Assembly (NCBI RefSeq): GCF_947493875.1
Contig: NZ_CANLSU010000002.1
Location: forward strand, 310,001-374,000
Length of the DNA: 64,000 bases
Origin: an uncultured Marinococcus sp.
GTDB lineage: Bacteria; Bacillota; Bacilli; Bacillales; Marinococcaceae
Reading direction: 5' to 3'
In this document: one piece after another, positions 32,441 to 44,501 of the stretch
How positions within the stretch are numbered: position 1 is the stretch's first letter
How the letters are laid out: every line of letters starts with the position of its first letter
Made by a program: the position numbers and the translations under genes
Notes under the pieces: model-generated
Database searches by the model: none
What the model was told of the DNA's origin: nothing
The model's input: only the letters and a program-made list of their open reading frames with translations

Positions 32441-33631
32441 ATGGCGTTAAATAAGAAATCCATCCGCGATTTAGATTTGAAGGGCAAAACCGTTTTCTGC
32501 CGCGTTGATTTCAACGTACCAATGAAAGACGAAAGCATTACGGATGACGCACGGATTCGTGCAGCTGTACCAACAATTCAATACTTATCCGAACAGGGAG
32601 CACGCGTCATTCTCGGAAGCCACCTCGGACGTCCAAAAGGGGAAGCAGTGGAAGAGCTTCGACTCGGTCCGGCCGCCAATCGTCTTGGCGAAATTATGAA
32701 TGTTGACGTGAAAAAGGTCGACGAAGTATACGGCGAACAGGCGAAGCAGACAGCGGCATCCCTGGAGGACGGAGAAATCATGCTTCTGGAAAACCTTCGA
32801 TTTGAAGCAGGCGAAGAAAAAAATGATGAAACTCTGGCGAAAAACATAGCATCCCTTGCAGACATTTACGTGAACGATGCATTCGGGGCAGCGCACCGGG
32901 CCCACGCGTCCACCGAAGGAGTGGCGCACCATCTCCCTTCCGCAGCCGGACTGCTGATGGAAAAGGAACTCGATGTGCTCGGCCAGGCGCTTGAGGATCC
33001 GGATCGTCCGTTTACAGCAATTGTCGGAGGAGCAAAAGTAAAAGATAAAATCGGTGTGATCGATAATCTCCTCGATATCGTGGACAACCTTATTATCGGC
33101 GGCGGACTTGCATACACGTTTGTCAAAGCGCAGGGATATGAAATCGGCCAGTCCATGCTCGAAGAAGATAAGCTTGAAATGGCGAGAGAATTCATGCAGA
33201 AGGCTAAAGACAAAGGCGTCAACTTTTATATGCCAAAGGATGTTATTGTTTCCGATGATTTCAGCGATGATGCGAACACGCAGACAGTAAAAATTGACAG
33301 CATTCCATCCGATTGGGAAGCGTTGGATATTGGACCGGAAACGAGAAAGGAATACGCGAACGTCATTAAGGATTCGAAGCTTGTAATCTGGAACGGACCG
33401 GTCGGCGTATTTGAACTAACTACGTTTGAAAAAGGAACGCGCGCAATTGCTGAAGCTATGGCTGAAGCTTCCGGCACGTACACGGTCATTGGCGGCGGCG
33501 ACTCCGCAGCAGCGGTGGAAAAATTCGGACTTGCAGACAAAATGAGCCATATGTCCACCGGAGGCGGAGCATCGCTTGAATTTATCGAAGGAAAAGTTCT
33601 GCCGGGTGTGGCAGCACTGGATGATAAATAA
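32441..33631 (+). CDS. pgk: Phosphoglycerate kinase
   Basis: Pgk transfers phosphate from 1,3-bisphosphoglycerate to ADP. The 396-residue protein starts [20 protein letters not shown] and has VDFNVPM, the hinge region, the ADP-binding [11 protein letters not shown] and the C-terminal [14 protein letters not shown] / [17 protein letters not shown] signature. ATG 32441 is chosen because AAGGGAGG ends 7 bases upstream; an upstream TTG at 32435 is too close to the ribosome site. Genes pgk, tpi, gpmI and eno are consecutive. Confidence 0.98.
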   Translation: MALNKKSIRDLDLKGKTVFCRVDFNVPMKDESITDDARIRAAVPTIQYLSEQGARVILGSHLGRPKGEAVEELRLGPAANRLGEIMNVDVKKVDEVYGEQAKQTAASLEDGEIMLLENLRFEAGEEKNDETLAKNIASLADIYVNDAFGAAHRAHASTEGVAHHLPSAAGLLMEKELDVLGQALEDPDRPFTAIVGGAKVKDKIGVIDNLLDIVDNLIIGGGLAYTFVKAQGYEIGQSMLEEDKLEMAREFMQKAKDKGVNFYMPKDVIVSDDFSDDANTQTVKIDSIPSDWEALDIGPETRKEYANVIKDSKLVIWNGPVGVFELTTFEKGTRAIAEAMAEASGTYTVIGGGDSAAAVEKFGLADKMSHMSTGGGASLEFIEGKVLPGVAALDDK

Positions 33632-33667
33632 GCAGTATATCTACTATAATCTTAGCGGGGTGAAACA

Positions 33668-34422
33668 ATGAGAAAACCAATCATAGCAGGCAACTGGAAG
33701 ATGAATAAGCTTCACGGCGAAGCGGTGGATTTTATCGAGCAGGTAGCAGGCAAAGTACCGAATGCAGAAGACGTGGAAACGGTAGTATGTGCACCGGCTC
33801 TGTTTCTGAAGGATATGAATGAGGCGGCAGCATCGAGCGACGTGAAGATCGGCGCACAGAATATGCACCAGGAGGACAGCGGCGCGTTCACCGGAGAAAT
33901 CAGTCCGGCAGCGCTCGCAGACCTGAACATTCCTTACGTTATTATCGGCCACTCCGAACGCCGCGAAATGTTTAACGAAACTGACGAAACGGTCAATCAA
34001 AAAGTAAAAGCAGCCCTGAATCACGGGTTAACACCGATCATGTGCTGCGGAGAATCCCTCGAGCAGAAAGAAAACGGCTCTACGGAAACAGTCGTGCGCG
34101 AGCAGATTGAAAAAGGCTTTGCCGGACTGAGTGCAGAAGACGCAGGAAAAGTGGTTGTCGCTTACGAGCCGATCTGGGCAATTGGTACAGGCAAATCCTC
34201 CACCGCAGAGGATGCAGATGAAACATGCGGTTCAGTAAGAAAAGCACTTGCCGATCAGTACGATCAGGATACGGCAGACAAAGTACGCATCCAATACGGC
34301 GGAAGTGTAAAGCCGGAAAACATTGAAACGTACATGGCGAAAGAGCACATTGACGGTGCACTTGTCGGCGGTGCCAGCCTGAAGCCGGATGCCTTCCTGG
34401 AGCTTGCAGAGGCGGGGAAAAA

Positions 34423-34426
<4 letters not shown>
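33668..34426 (+). CDS. tpiA: Triosephosphate isomerase
   Basis: TpiA interconverts dihydroxyacetone phosphate and glyceraldehyde 3-phosphate. The 252-residue TIM barrel has the catalytic Lys in AGNWKMNK, His in IIGHSERRE, Glu in [13 protein letters not shown] and the phosphate loop YGGSVKPEN. The stop overlaps the next gene by 4 bases (ATGA). Confidence 0.98.
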
Positions 34427-37262
<2,836 letters not shown>

Positions 37263-37272
37263 GTGCTTTTCG

Positions 37273-37304
37273 ACCGTGGCCCAGCATGTGGGCTGCGGTT
37301 TTTA
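37273..37304 (+). terminator. Rho-independent terminator of the glycolytic operon
   Basis: Eleven-pair stem ACCGTGGCCCA/TGGGCTGCGGT (two G-T pairs) with loop GCATG, followed by TTTTAC. Confidence 0.88.
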
Positions 37305-37359
37305 CAATTGAATAAAACGCTGTTATCAAAGGGTCTGTGCCCTGCGCTGCCGCATGTGC

Positions 37360-37388
37360 TTGCACTGCACGTTTTGGTGTGTTACATT
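37360..37388 (+). promoter_or_regulatory. Promoter for secG
   Basis: TTGCAC (37360-37365), 17-base spacer, TACATT (37383-37388). Confidence 0.7.
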
Positions 37389-37425
37389 AATACAAGCGTA
37401 ATTGGAACGTGGAGGTGTACGGGTG

Positions 37426-37656
37426 ATGATAACGGCGTTGTACGTTGCATTAATAGTCGTTGCGGTCATGCTTATTGCAATTATTTTATTGCAGTCGGGC
37501 CGAAGCAGCGGTTTGGCAGGAGCAATATCTGGCGGAGCCGAACAAATGGTTGGCAAACAGAAAGCGAGAGGCATCGAAGCCTTTCTGATTCAGTTTACAG
37601 TATTTCTGGCTGTGTTATTTTTTGTTCTTACCATACTCATCGCCTATTTTGTCTGA
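37426..37656 (+). CDS. secG: Protein-export membrane subunit SecG
   Basis: SecG is the small subunit of the SecYEG translocon. The 76-residue protein has two membrane helices (about 2-22 and 49-74) and the conserved loop LLQSGRSSGLAGAISGGAEQ. ATG 37426 lies 8 bases after GGAGGTG and yields exactly the B. subtilis length. It is followed by a terminator and then the esterase-rnr-smpB-ssrA run, the order seen in Bacillus. Confidence 0.95.
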   Translation: MITALYVALIVVAVMLIAIILLQSGRSSGLAGAISGGAEQMVGKQKARGIEAFLIQFTVFLAVLFFVLTILIAYFV

Positions 37657-37681
37657 CAGACAGTATAGGAAGCTATCTCAG

Positions 37682-37713
37682 CAGCGGACGGTTCCATCGT
37701 TCGCTGTTTTTTC
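37682..37713 (+). terminator. Rho-independent terminator of secG
   Basis: Nine-pair stem CAGCGGACG/CGTTCGCTG (one G-T) with loop GTTCCAT, followed by TTTTTTC. Confidence 0.88.
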
Positions 37714-37825
37714 TGTTACCGGCCCATGTTTGCTTTTCCTGTATTTAGTGAATCAAAGAAGCAGGCGGAAATTTAACGTTTTAGCGGCCAGGGCAGAGAT
37801 AAATTAAGAATAGGGGAGCAGGAGC

Positions 37826-38572
37826 ATGACGACAGCAGCTGAAAACCAGGCGATTGGATGTTTATGTCTGCATGGATTTACAGGCTCTCCGTGGGAGGTC
37901 GAACCGATTGCTGCGGAGCTCCGTGCGTGTACAGACTGGATAGTGGAAACGCCGGTGCTGCCAGGGCATGCTGATGGAAGCTTCAGCATTCAAAGCCGTG
38001 TTTCCTATGTCACATGGATTCATGCTGCCGACCGGGCGGCTAAGAAATTGGCGGCTGCATGCAGCACCCTGTACGTGATTGGATTTTCGATGGGCGGCCT
38101 GCTTGCCTGTTATGTGGCAGCCCGTTATCAGGTGGACCGGCTCGTGCTTATTGGTATGCCGATGGAATATATTAATCCCGGCCAGTTTTTGAAGGACACA
38201 CTGCTTGTTGCGGGCGGACGAGTCAGGGGATCTCTGCACCCCTGGTACGGCCTGGCCGCAGAAAAATTAAAAACCCCCGGCTGGGCGCTTCGGGAGTTTC
38301 GGCAGGCAGCGCATGTGCTGCGCCCGTTTGTCGGAAAAGTATCCTGTCCGGTGTTTATCGGCCAGGGTGAAAAAGACGGCCTGGTACCGGTCCGGAGTGC
38401 TGTGCGTATATATAAAACAGTAAGAAGCCCGGTGAAGCAGTTTGTGCTTTACAAAAATGGCAAGCACTTTCTTTTTCACGGTCCGCACCGGCACGAAATG
38501 GTGAACGATGTGCGATTATTTTTAACCTCAACACAAATAAATTCTGAGAACCTTATGCGAACGATCGATTAA
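37826..38572 (+). CDS. Alpha/beta-hydrolase, carboxylesterase-like
   Basis: A 248-residue alpha/beta-hydrolase related to the neighbouring Est/YvaK protein. It has the oxyanion-hole CLCLHGFTGSPWE, the nucleophile elbow GFSMGG, a plausible acid residue in IGQGEKDGLVP and the C-terminal His region NGKHFLFHGPHRHE. It looks like a diverged tandem duplicate of the esterase gene at 38606, with low identity. Substrate unknown. Ribosome site AGGGGAGCAGGAG upstream. Confidence 0.82.
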   Translation: MTTAAENQAIGCLCLHGFTGSPWEVEPIAAELRACTDWIVETPVLPGHADGSFSIQSRVSYVTWIHAADRAAKKLAAACSTLYVIGFSMGGLLACYVAARYQVDRLVLIGMPMEYINPGQFLKDTLLVAGGRVRGSLHPWYGLAAEKLKTPGWALREFRQAAHVLRPFVGKVSCPVFIGQGEKDGLVPVRSAVRIYKTVRSPVKQFVLYKNGKHFLFHGPHRHEMVNDVRLFLTSTQINSENLMRTID

Positions 38573-38605
38573 ACAGAAAAAAGTATAGATAGGAGACGAT
38601 GAATC

Positions 38606-39355
38606 ATGCGTGTAGTACCCCCTAAATCATTTACCTTTGAAGGAGGAAATCGTGCAGTTCTGCTGCTGCACGGATTCACGGGATCATCTGCGGATGTCCG
38701 GATGATGGGACGTTTTTTGGAAAAGAAAGGTTATACTGTACATGCGCCGGTATATAAAGGCCACGGCGTGCCCCCCGAAGAACTGATGGAAACGGATTAC
38801 CACGACTGGTGGGAGGACGTAAAAGCAGGAATTGAGGAATTAAAGGAAAGAGGCTTTGACCAGATTGCCGTCGGGGGCCTCTCTCTCGGAGGGCTGATGG
38901 CTCTTAGGGTGGCTTCTCATTACGACGTTCTTGGTGTTATTCCGATGAGTGCCCCAATGTCGACGTTCAACAACGCAGACAAATTGTATGGCGACGTCAT
39001 CAATTACGCGAAAGAGTTTAAACGCCTGGAAGGAAAAGACCAGGAGCAGATTGATAAAGAAATTATGGAATTCCGTCAGCTCCCGACGGACACATTGCAC
39101 TCGGTCAACCGGCTGATCCGGGAAGTGGCAGACGGCCTGGACATGGTTCGCGTCCCGGCGATGATCGTGCAGGGAGAAAAAGATGATATGATTGCAGAAG
39201 ACAGCGCAAATATCATTTATGAAGAAATTTCTTCGGAGGATAAACAGATTAAATGGTATCCGGATTCCCCGCACGTTATCACCCTTGGGAATGACCGCGA
39301 TGAACTGAACGAAGATGTTTATCAGTTTTTAGACAGATTAAATTGGTCGAAATAA
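38606..39355 (+). CDS. Carboxylesterase (YvaK/Est30 type)
   Basis: A 249-residue monomeric carboxylesterase like B. subtilis YvaK and Geobacillus Est30. Oxyanion-hole LLLHGFTGSSADVR, nucleophile Ser93 in GLSLGG, acid Asp in QGEKDDMI and base His in DSPHVITLG. Residue spacing follows the Est30 triad (Ser94, Asp193, His223). It sits directly upstream of rnr, the conserved secG-est-rnr-smpB order. Physiological substrate is not known. Confidence 0.9.
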   Translation: MRVVPPKSFTFEGGNRAVLLLHGFTGSSADVRMMGRFLEKKGYTVHAPVYKGHGVPPEELMETDYHDWWEDVKAGIEELKERGFDQIAVGGLSLGGLMALRVASHYDVLGVIPMSAPMSTFNNADKLYGDVINYAKEFKRLEGKDQEQIDKEIMEFRQLPTDTLHSVNRLIREVADGLDMVRVPAMIVQGEKDDMIAEDSANIIYEEISSEDKQIKWYPDSPHVITLGNDRDELNEDVYQFLDRLNWSK

Positions 39356-39410
39356 AAGAGCGTAAAGCTCAAAACGTTTATCAAAACAAAATTGAAAGGA
39401 GATGAAAACG

Positions 39411-41732
39411 TTGGACCAGGAAATAAAACAGACACTGCTGGATTACCTGAAAAACGATTCTGCGGGCCCTGCAACCATTGAGGAGATCCAGGAAACGCTT
39501 CAGGCGGATTCGGCGGAAGATATTAAGCGTCTCATGAAGACGCTAAACGAAATGGAGGACAGCGGAGACGTTGTCCGGACGAGAAGCAACCGCTACGGCA
39601 TACCGGAGAAAATGAACCTGATGCGCGGACGCGTTCAGAGTCATGCCAAAGGCTTTGCCTTTATTATTCCGGAGGAAAAGGAACGCGATGACATCTTTGT
39701 GCCGGCCGGTGAAATTAACGGGGCCATGAACAAGGACACCGTGCTTGTTCGCATCTCGGACTCGAGCCAGGGCAGTAAAACCGAAGGCACGATTATCCGA
39801 ATCATCGAGCGTGGCATTGAAAAGGTCGTGGGCACTTACCAGCGCTACGGTAATTACGGATTTGTGGCGGCAGATGATAAGCACATCCGCGATGACATTT
39901 ATATTCCACAGGACGCAGAAAACGGCGCAGTGGACGGTCATAAGGTTGTAGTAGAGCTGACTAAATATCCCGATGCGGCTTCAGGGGCTGAAGGGAAAGT
40001 CGTCAACATTATCGGGCATAAAAATGACCCGGGCGTGGATATTCTGTCGATCATTCATAAGCACAACCTCCCGGGAGATTTTCCGGAGGAAGCTGTGGAA
40101 CAGGCCCAGAAGACACCGGATGTGATTGACGAAAGTGAAATTAAACAGCGCCGGGATCTCCGCGATGAAACTATTGTGACTATCGACGGGGCAGACGCAA
40201 AGGATCTCGATGACGCCGTTACGGTGACGAAATATAATAACGGCAACTATAAGCTCGGCGTTCATATTGCAGACGTCAGCTATTACGTGGACGAAGGGAC
40301 ACCTATCGACGTGGAGGCCGGAGAACGGGCTACAAGCGTATATTTGGTGGACCGGGTAATCCCGATGATTCCACACCGTTTGTCAAACGGCATCTGCAGC
40401 CTGAATCCGCAGGTGGACCGGCTGACGCTCTCGTGTGAAATGGAAGTGACGCCGCAGGGCGAAATCGTCAATCATGAAATCTTTGAAAGCGTGATCCGCA
40501 CAGCTGCCCGTATGACGTACAACGACGTCCGCCTGATTCTTGAAGAAAAGAACCAGGCAAAACGGGAGGAATACAGCGAACTCGTGCCAATGTTTGAACG
40601 CATGGAAGAACTGGCAGCCATTCTGCGCGAAAAGCGGTTTGGAAGAGGCGCGATCGATTTTGATTTCAAGGAAGCACAGGTGCTCGTGGATGAAACGACT
40701 GCCCCGACAGACGTGGTGCTGCGTGAGCGCTCGGTTGCTGAAAAGCTGATTGAAGAGTTTATGCTGGCCGCCAATGAAACGGTAGCCGAGCATTTTCACT
40801 GGATGAAGGTGCCGTTTGTCTACCGGATTCACGAAGACCCGGCCGAAGACAAGCTGCAGTCATTTGTGGAGTTTGTTACGAACTTTGGCTATGCTGTCAA
40901 AGGAACGGCAAATACGGTTCATCCCCGAGCCCTTCAGGAGGTGCTTGACGCTGTCAAGGGAGAACCGGAACAGGCTGTGATCAGTACAGTGATGCTGCGC
41001 TCGATGCAGCAGGCGAAGTATGATCCTGAAAACGCCGGCCACTTTGGCCTGGCTGCAGACTTCTACACCCACTTTACGTCGCCAATCCGCCGGTATCCGG
41101 ACCTGATTGTTCACCGTCTGATCCGGACGTACCTGGTAAATAAACGGATGGACGACAAAACACAGCAGAAATGGAAAAATGAACTGCCGGAAATCACCCA
41201 GCATTCTTCGGAGATGGAACGCCGGGCCATTGATGCTGAGCGGGAAGTTGACAGCATGAAGAAGGCTCAGTACATGAAGGATAAAATCGGGGAAGAGTTT
41301 ACCGGCTTCGTAAGCGGAGCTGCGAACTTCGGACTCTTTGTGGAGCTTGAAAACACCATTGAAGGTATGGTTCATATCAGCTACCTGACGGATGATTATT
41401 ACCATTATGATCCGAAGCAGTATGCACTGATAGGCGAGCGTACCGCCAACATGTACCGTATCGGTGATCAGGTGGAGGTACGTGTTCTGAATGTAAATCT
41501 TGACGAAGCGGCGATCGACTTTGAAATTGTCGGCATGAAACGTCCGGCGAAAGCAAGGCGCAAAGAGTCTGCAAAGGTTGTTCAGGGTGACAAGGGCAAG
41601 CGTCCCGGCAAAAAAGAAGGCCAGGGAGAAAAGAAGGACGGCAATAAAAAAGACGGCGGACGTAAAAAAGGTAAATCCGGTAACAAAAAGCCGTTCTACT
41701 CGAAAGTCTCAAAAAACAATAAAAAGAAATAA
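39411..41732 (+). CDS. rnr: Ribonuclease R (TTG start)
   Basis: RNase R is a 3'-5' exoribonuclease that degrades structured RNA and, with SmpB-tmRNA, non-stop mRNA. The 773-residue protein has an N-terminal winged helix (about 8-70), two cold-shock domains, the RNB catalytic domain with [14 protein letters not shown], an S1 domain (about 635-720) and a Lys-rich tail of about 50 residues typical of RNase R. TTG 39411 is preferred because AAAGGAG ends 9 bases upstream; the ATG at 39402 adjoins that site. Confidence 0.96.
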   Translation: MDQEIKQTLLDYLKNDSAGPATIEEIQETLQADSAEDIKRLMKTLNEMEDSGDVVRTRSNRYGIPEKMNLMRGRVQSHAKGFAFIIPEEKERDDIFVPAGEINGAMNKDTVLVRISDSSQGSKTEGTIIRIIERGIEKVVGTYQRYGNYGFVAADDKHIRDDIYIPQDAENGAVDGHKVVVELTKYPDAASGAEGKVVNIIGHKNDPGVDILSIIHKHNLPGDFPEEAVEQAQKTPDVIDESEIKQRRDLRDETIVTIDGADAKDLDDAVTVTKYNNGNYKLGVHIADVSYYVDEGTPIDVEAGERATSVYLVDRVIPMIPHRLSNGICSLNPQVDRLTLSCEMEVTPQGEIVNHEIFESVIRTAARMTYNDVRLILEEKNQAKREEYSELVPMFERMEELAAILREKRFGRGAIDFDFKEAQVLVDETTAPTDVVLRERSVAEKLIEEFMLAANETVAEHFHWMKVPFVYRIHEDPAEDKLQSFVEFVTNFGYAVKGTANTVHPRALQEVLDAVKGEPEQAVISTVMLRSMQQAKYDPENAGHFGLAADFYTHFTSPIRRYPDLIVHRLIRTYLVNKRMDDKTQQKWKNELPEITQHSSEMERRAIDAEREVDSMKKAQYMKDKIGEEFTGFVSGAANFGLFVELENTIEGMVHISYLTDDYYHYDPKQYALIGERTANMYRIGDQVEVRVLNVNLDEAAIDFEIVGMKRPAKARRKESAKVVQGDKGKRPGKKEGQGEKKDGNKKDGGRKKGKSGNKKPFYSKVSKNNKKK

Positions 41733-41745
41733 TGCGGGCTCAGAA

Positions 41746-41774
41746 AGCCCGGGGCAATAGGACGCGCCCGGGCT
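41746..41774 (+). other. Stem-loop between rnr and smpB
   Basis: Arms AGCCCGGG (41746-41753) and CCCGGGCT (41767-41774). There is no T-run, so it is unlikely to be an efficient terminator; it may protect the rnr 3' end or attenuate transcription. Confidence 0.5.
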
Positions 41775-41812
41775 CCCATGGTAAAATAAAGACAGAAGGC
41801 AGGTGAATGGAG

Positions 41813-42292
41813 ATGGCAGTAAAAACGGAAAACCGTGTGCTGGCGCAAAACCGGAAGGCCCGTCATGACTATACCATCGAGGACACCTTTGAAGCCGGTA
41901 TTGAACTGCGGGGCACAGAAATAAAGTCGATCCGGGCCGGCAGGATGAATCTGAAGGACAGCTTCGGAAAAATAGATAATAACGAGCTGTTTCTGCATAA
42001 TGCCCACATCAGCCCATATGAACAGGGAAACCAGTTCAACCACGAGCCCCTGCGTACGAGAAAGCTTCTGCTGCACCGCCGGGAGATCAATAAGCTTATT
42101 GGTAAAAGCATGCAGTCCGGGTACTCCATTATTCCATTGAAGGTTTATATTAAAAACGGTAAAGCGAAGGTGCTGATCGGCCTTGCCAAGGGTAAGAAAA
42201 AATACGACAAACGCCAGGCGCTCAAGGAACAGGATGCCAAACGTGAAATGGACAAAGCAATCAACCGCAGCATGAAAGGCATGAGCGACTAG
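41813..42292 (+). CDS. smpB: SsrA-binding protein SmpB
   Basis: SmpB brings tmRNA to stalled ribosomes in trans-translation. The 159-residue protein has the OB-fold motifs [21 protein letters not shown] and [13 protein letters not shown], followed by the LHRREI and [12 protein letters not shown] segments and the basic tail that mimics the anticodon arm. ATG 41813 is 7 bases after AGGTG. It directly precedes the ssrA promoter. Confidence 0.97.
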   Translation: MAVKTENRVLAQNRKARHDYTIEDTFEAGIELRGTEIKSIRAGRMNLKDSFGKIDNNELFLHNAHISPYEQGNQFNHEPLRTRKLLLHRREINKLIGKSMQSGYSIIPLKVYIKNGKAKVLIGLAKGKKKYDKRQALKEQDAKREMDKAINRSMKGMSD

Positions 42293-42321
42293 ATTGACAC
42301 GTTCCGGGCCTCCCGTTATAA
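42293..42321 (+). promoter_or_regulatory. Consensus sigma-A promoter of ssrA
   Basis: TTGACA (42293-42298), 17-base spacer, TATAAT (42316-42321). Both hexamers are perfect; the mature tmRNA starts 49 bases downstream, so a 5' leader is processed off. Confidence 0.9.
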
Positions 42322-42369
42322 TATGGTATGTCGCTCATAAACCTATGGGCACATGCTTATCCTTCACAT

Positions 42370-42732
42370 GGGGACGTTACGGCTTCGACAGGGATAGGTT
42401 GAGCTTTAGCTGCGAGCCGAGAGGCAGCTCGTAAAAATGCCACGCCAATAATAACTGGCAAAAACAACGAAAACCTCGCAGTAGCAGCGTAACAACTGCT
42501 TTTTGCGGATCCCGCATTCCATCGCCCGCGTGGAATGATTTGGGGTCTCACTCTTAGTGGGCTACGCAGTTCGCCCTCCGTCTGAGGGCGGCTGAAGAGA
42601 CTAATCAGACTAGCCGTACAAAAGCCTGTTGCTAGGCTGATGTACTGGCGAATGATAATATAGCGACTACGCTCGTAGATGCTAAAGTGGCAATATCTCT
42701 GGACGTGGGTTCGAATCCCACCGTCTCCACCA
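42370..42732 (+). ncRNA. ssrA: Transfer-messenger RNA (tmRNA)
   Basis: tmRNA rescues stalled ribosomes and tags nascent chains for ClpP-type degradation. The 363-base molecule has the typical 5' end GGGGACGTTACGG and the 3' TGGGTTCGAATCCCACCG T-arm with CTCCACCA, which pairs with the 5' end. The tag-coding frame starts at the resume codon GGC 42457 and ends at TAA 42490-42492, giving GKNNENLAVAA after the tRNA-borne alanine. SmpB lies immediately upstream. Confidence 0.97.
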
Positions 42733-42749
42733 TACATACAGGAGACAAC

Positions 42750-42787
42750 AGGTGCTTACGGCTTACCAGCCGTGAGCACCTTTTTTT
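42750..42787 (+). terminator. Rho-independent terminator of ssrA
   Basis: Fourteen-pair stem AGGTGCTTACGGCT/AGCCGTGAGCACCT with loop TACC, followed by TTTTTT. Confidence 0.95.
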
Positions 42788-42840
42788 GTTTGCGAAGCAG
42801 GAAAAACTGTGCAGCTTCTCCGCCGGGAGAAGGTTTTGCA

Positions 42841-42869
42841 TTGACACAACAATTGAAGAATGGTTAAAA
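42841..42869 (+). promoter_or_regulatory. Promoter for the ZIP transporter
   Basis: Perfect -35 TTGACA (42841-42846), 17-base spacer, weak -10 TTAAAA (42864-42869). No Zur-like palindrome is obvious. Confidence 0.55.
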
Positions 42870-42923
42870 TGTTGCATAAGGGAAAAAATCGTGAAGATAA
42901 TCAGATTACGAAGGGGGCAGTGT

Positions 42924-43733
42924 ATGGAACCAAACGTCATTTACGCATTTCTGTTAACACTTGGAGCCGGGCTTGCCACAGGAATCGGAAGTATACTGGC
43001 TTTTTTCACTTCGACGACAAATACCCGGTTTTTGGCTTTTTCGCTCGGCTTCTCCGGAGGCGTGATGATTTATGTTTCCATGGTGGAAATATTTTTTAAG
43101 GCACAGGAGTCGCTGGTTGGGGCGCTCGGAGAAGTCGGCGGCCAGTGGGTGACCGTCGGGGGATTTTTTGGAGGGATGATTTTTATTGCCGCCATTGACC
43201 GGCTTGTTCCCAAAAAAGGAAATCCGCATGAAGTGAAGCGGGTGGAGGATATGCATATGTCAAAGGAAGAGCTTGAACGCCAGGGTCTTATGAAAATGGG
43301 GACCTTCACAGCTCTTGCGATTGCTATACATAACTTCCCTGAGGGAATCGCTACGTTCACCTCTGCCCTGAATGACCCGGGCCTTGGACTTGCCATTGCT
43401 CTTGCCATCGCGATACACAACATTCCGGAAGGGGTAGCTGTTTCGGTGCCGATTTATTTTGCGACGGGAAGCAAACGTAAAGCCTTCCGGCTCTCGTTTT
43501 TATCAGGGCTGTCAGAGCCGGCAGGTGCCATTTTAGCGTTTCTTATATTGATGCCGTTTTTGACGGATACGCTCTTTGGCATTATTTTCGCCGGTGTGGC
43601 TGGTATTATGGTCTTTATTTCGCTGGATGAACTGCTTCCGGCGGCAAAAAAATACGACGAGACCCATGTATCCATTTACGGTGTAGTGAGTGGAATGGCC
43701 GTAATGGCGCTCAGTCTGCTGCTGTTTATTTAA
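42924..43733 (+). CDS. zupT: ZIP-family zinc/metal transporter (ZupT-like)
   Basis: A 269-residue ZIP permease for uptake of Zn2+ and possibly other divalent metals. About eight membrane segments, with the paired metal-binding motifs HNFPEG and HNIPEG in the fourth and fifth helices, and the conserved GxxEP-type motif GLSEPAGA. A charged cytoplasmic loop holds EVKRVEDMHMSKEELERQ. ATG 42924 lies 6 bases after AGGGGG. Monocistronic, with its own terminator. Metal specificity cannot be read from sequence. Confidence 0.92.
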   Translation: MEPNVIYAFLLTLGAGLATGIGSILAFFTSTTNTRFLAFSLGFSGGVMIYVSMVEIFFKAQESLVGALGEVGGQWVTVGGFFGGMIFIAAIDRLVPKKGNPHEVKRVEDMHMSKEELERQGLMKMGTFTALAIAIHNFPEGIATFTSALNDPGLGLAIALAIAIHNIPEGVAVSVPIYFATGSKRKAFRLSFLSGLSEPAGAILAFLILMPFLTDTLFGIIFAGVAGIMVFISLDELLPAAKKYDETHVSIYGVVSGMAVMALSLLLFI

Positions 43734-43740
43734 ACATCCA

Positions 43741-43772
43741 AGAAGGCAGCCACCGCTGCCTTCTGCTTTTTT
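43741..43772 (+). terminator. Rho-independent terminator after zupT
   Basis: Nine-bp perfect stem AGAAGGCAG/CTGCCTTCT, loop CCACCG, followed by GCTTTTTT. Confidence 0.93.
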
Positions 43773-43774
43773 GA

Positions 43775-43803
43775 TTGACACATATTTTTTCTTTTTGTAT
43801 ATT
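43775..43803 (+). promoter_or_regulatory. Promoter of tRNA-Thr
   Basis: TTGACA (43775-43780), 17-base T-rich spacer, TATATT (43798-43803), 20 bases before the tRNA. The -35 starts right at the end of the zupT terminator T-run. Confidence 0.88.
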
Positions 43804-43823
43804 ATTATTTGCCGTAAACGTTC

Positions 43824-43899
43824 GCTAGTGTAGCTCAGCTGGTAGAGCAGTTGCCTCGTAAGCATCAGGTCGCAGGTTCAAATCCTGTCACTAGCACCA
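43824..43899 (+). tRNA. tRNA-Thr (anticodon CGU)
   Basis: A 76-base cloverleaf with CCA encoded: acceptor GCTAGTG/CACTAGC, D-arm GCTC/GAGC, anticodon loop CTCGTAA (anticodon CGT, reads ACG) and T-arm GCAGG/CCTGT with TTCAAAT loop. The anticodon stem GTTGC/GCATC has one T-T mismatch at positions 28-42. It is a single tRNA gene with its own promoter and terminator. Confidence 0.95.
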
Positions 43900-43912
43900 T
43901 TCATATCATTAC

Positions 43913-43941
43913 AGCGCCCATACAGATGGGTGCTTTTTTTG
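43913..43941 (+). terminator. Rho-independent terminator of tRNA-Thr
   Basis: Nine-pair stem AGCGCCCAT/ATGGGTGCT (one G-T), loop ACAG, then a run of T. Confidence 0.92.
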
Positions 43942-44069
43942 TTTTAAACCGGCCTGAAAAGAGAAAAGACCAGGAAGGAAATATTTTGGCCTCTTTTTGA
44001 TGAAAAGATGGGCAACTGGAAAAGAAAATGATACGTTGATAGAAGATAAAGTCGAAAGGGAGGGGTAGT

Positions 44070-44279
44070 TTGAGATCCCCGGTGCTGTTTACGTTTAATT
44101 TAATATTTTTGTTTTTAGCTGCAGCGACAGCCGGTTTTTTTCTATGGCTCGGCGATACATTTTACGTCATAGTCGCAGCAATCGGCATGCTGAGTGCTCT
44201 GCTTGGCGTCTACCAGACGGGAAGAAAAAAGCCAGGCAATAAAAAGAAATCAAAAGAAAAATCAGGAGGAGAATCATGA
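44070..44279 (+). CDS. Small membrane protein, YtpI-like topology (TTG start), unknown function
   Basis: A 69-residue protein not recognised with certainty. It has two membrane helices (about 5-22 and 26-44, SPVLFTFNLIFLFLAAATAG and FYVIVAAIGMLSALLGVYQT) and a strongly basic C-terminal tail KKPGNKKKSKEKS. The TTG start is close after AGGGAGGGG. It overlaps the next small gene by 4 bases (ATGA), so the two are translated together. Confidence 0.65.
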   Translation: MRSPVLFTFNLIFLFLAAATAGFFLWLGDTFYVIVAAIGMLSALLGVYQTGRKKPGNKKKSKEKSGGES

Positions 44280-44467
44280 ACACAAATGCAGCCGTAAAAT
44301 TCTTTTATTGGTTTGAAGGGTTTATTGTAGTGCTCAGTCTTATTCTTGGTGTTTTTTTTATCATCTCCGGAGAATGGCTGTGGAGTATGGTCATGGTCAT
44401 TATTGCGATGTCCTGTGTCGTTACGCTCATAATGATATCAAAAGCATTAAAAAAACAGCAGTGGTGA
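44276..44467 (+). CDS. Small two-helix membrane protein, unknown function
   Basis: A 63-residue hydrophobic protein with two membrane helices (about 8-29 and 34-54) separated by a short SGEWLWS turn, and a short Lys-rich end. The ribosome site GGAGGAG lies within the end of the upstream gene, 4-10 bases before ATG. Probably functions with its neighbours at 44070 and 44502. No family recognised. Confidence 0.65.
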   Translation: MNTNAAVKFFYWFEGFIVVLSLILGVFFIISGEWLWSMVMVIIAMSCVVTLIMISKALKKQQW

Positions 44468-44501
44468 AGCTGGAAAAAAGAATAGTAGGAGGCAGACCGT
44501 T

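Noticed and set aside
37263-37748. Open frame of 161 codons across the eno terminator and secG
   Set aside because: It passes through a rho-independent terminator and reads secG in a wrong frame.
42841-42923. Zur operator in front of the ZIP transporter
   Set aside because: Only a fragment, GATTACGAA, resembles half of a Zur box; no matching second half is present.
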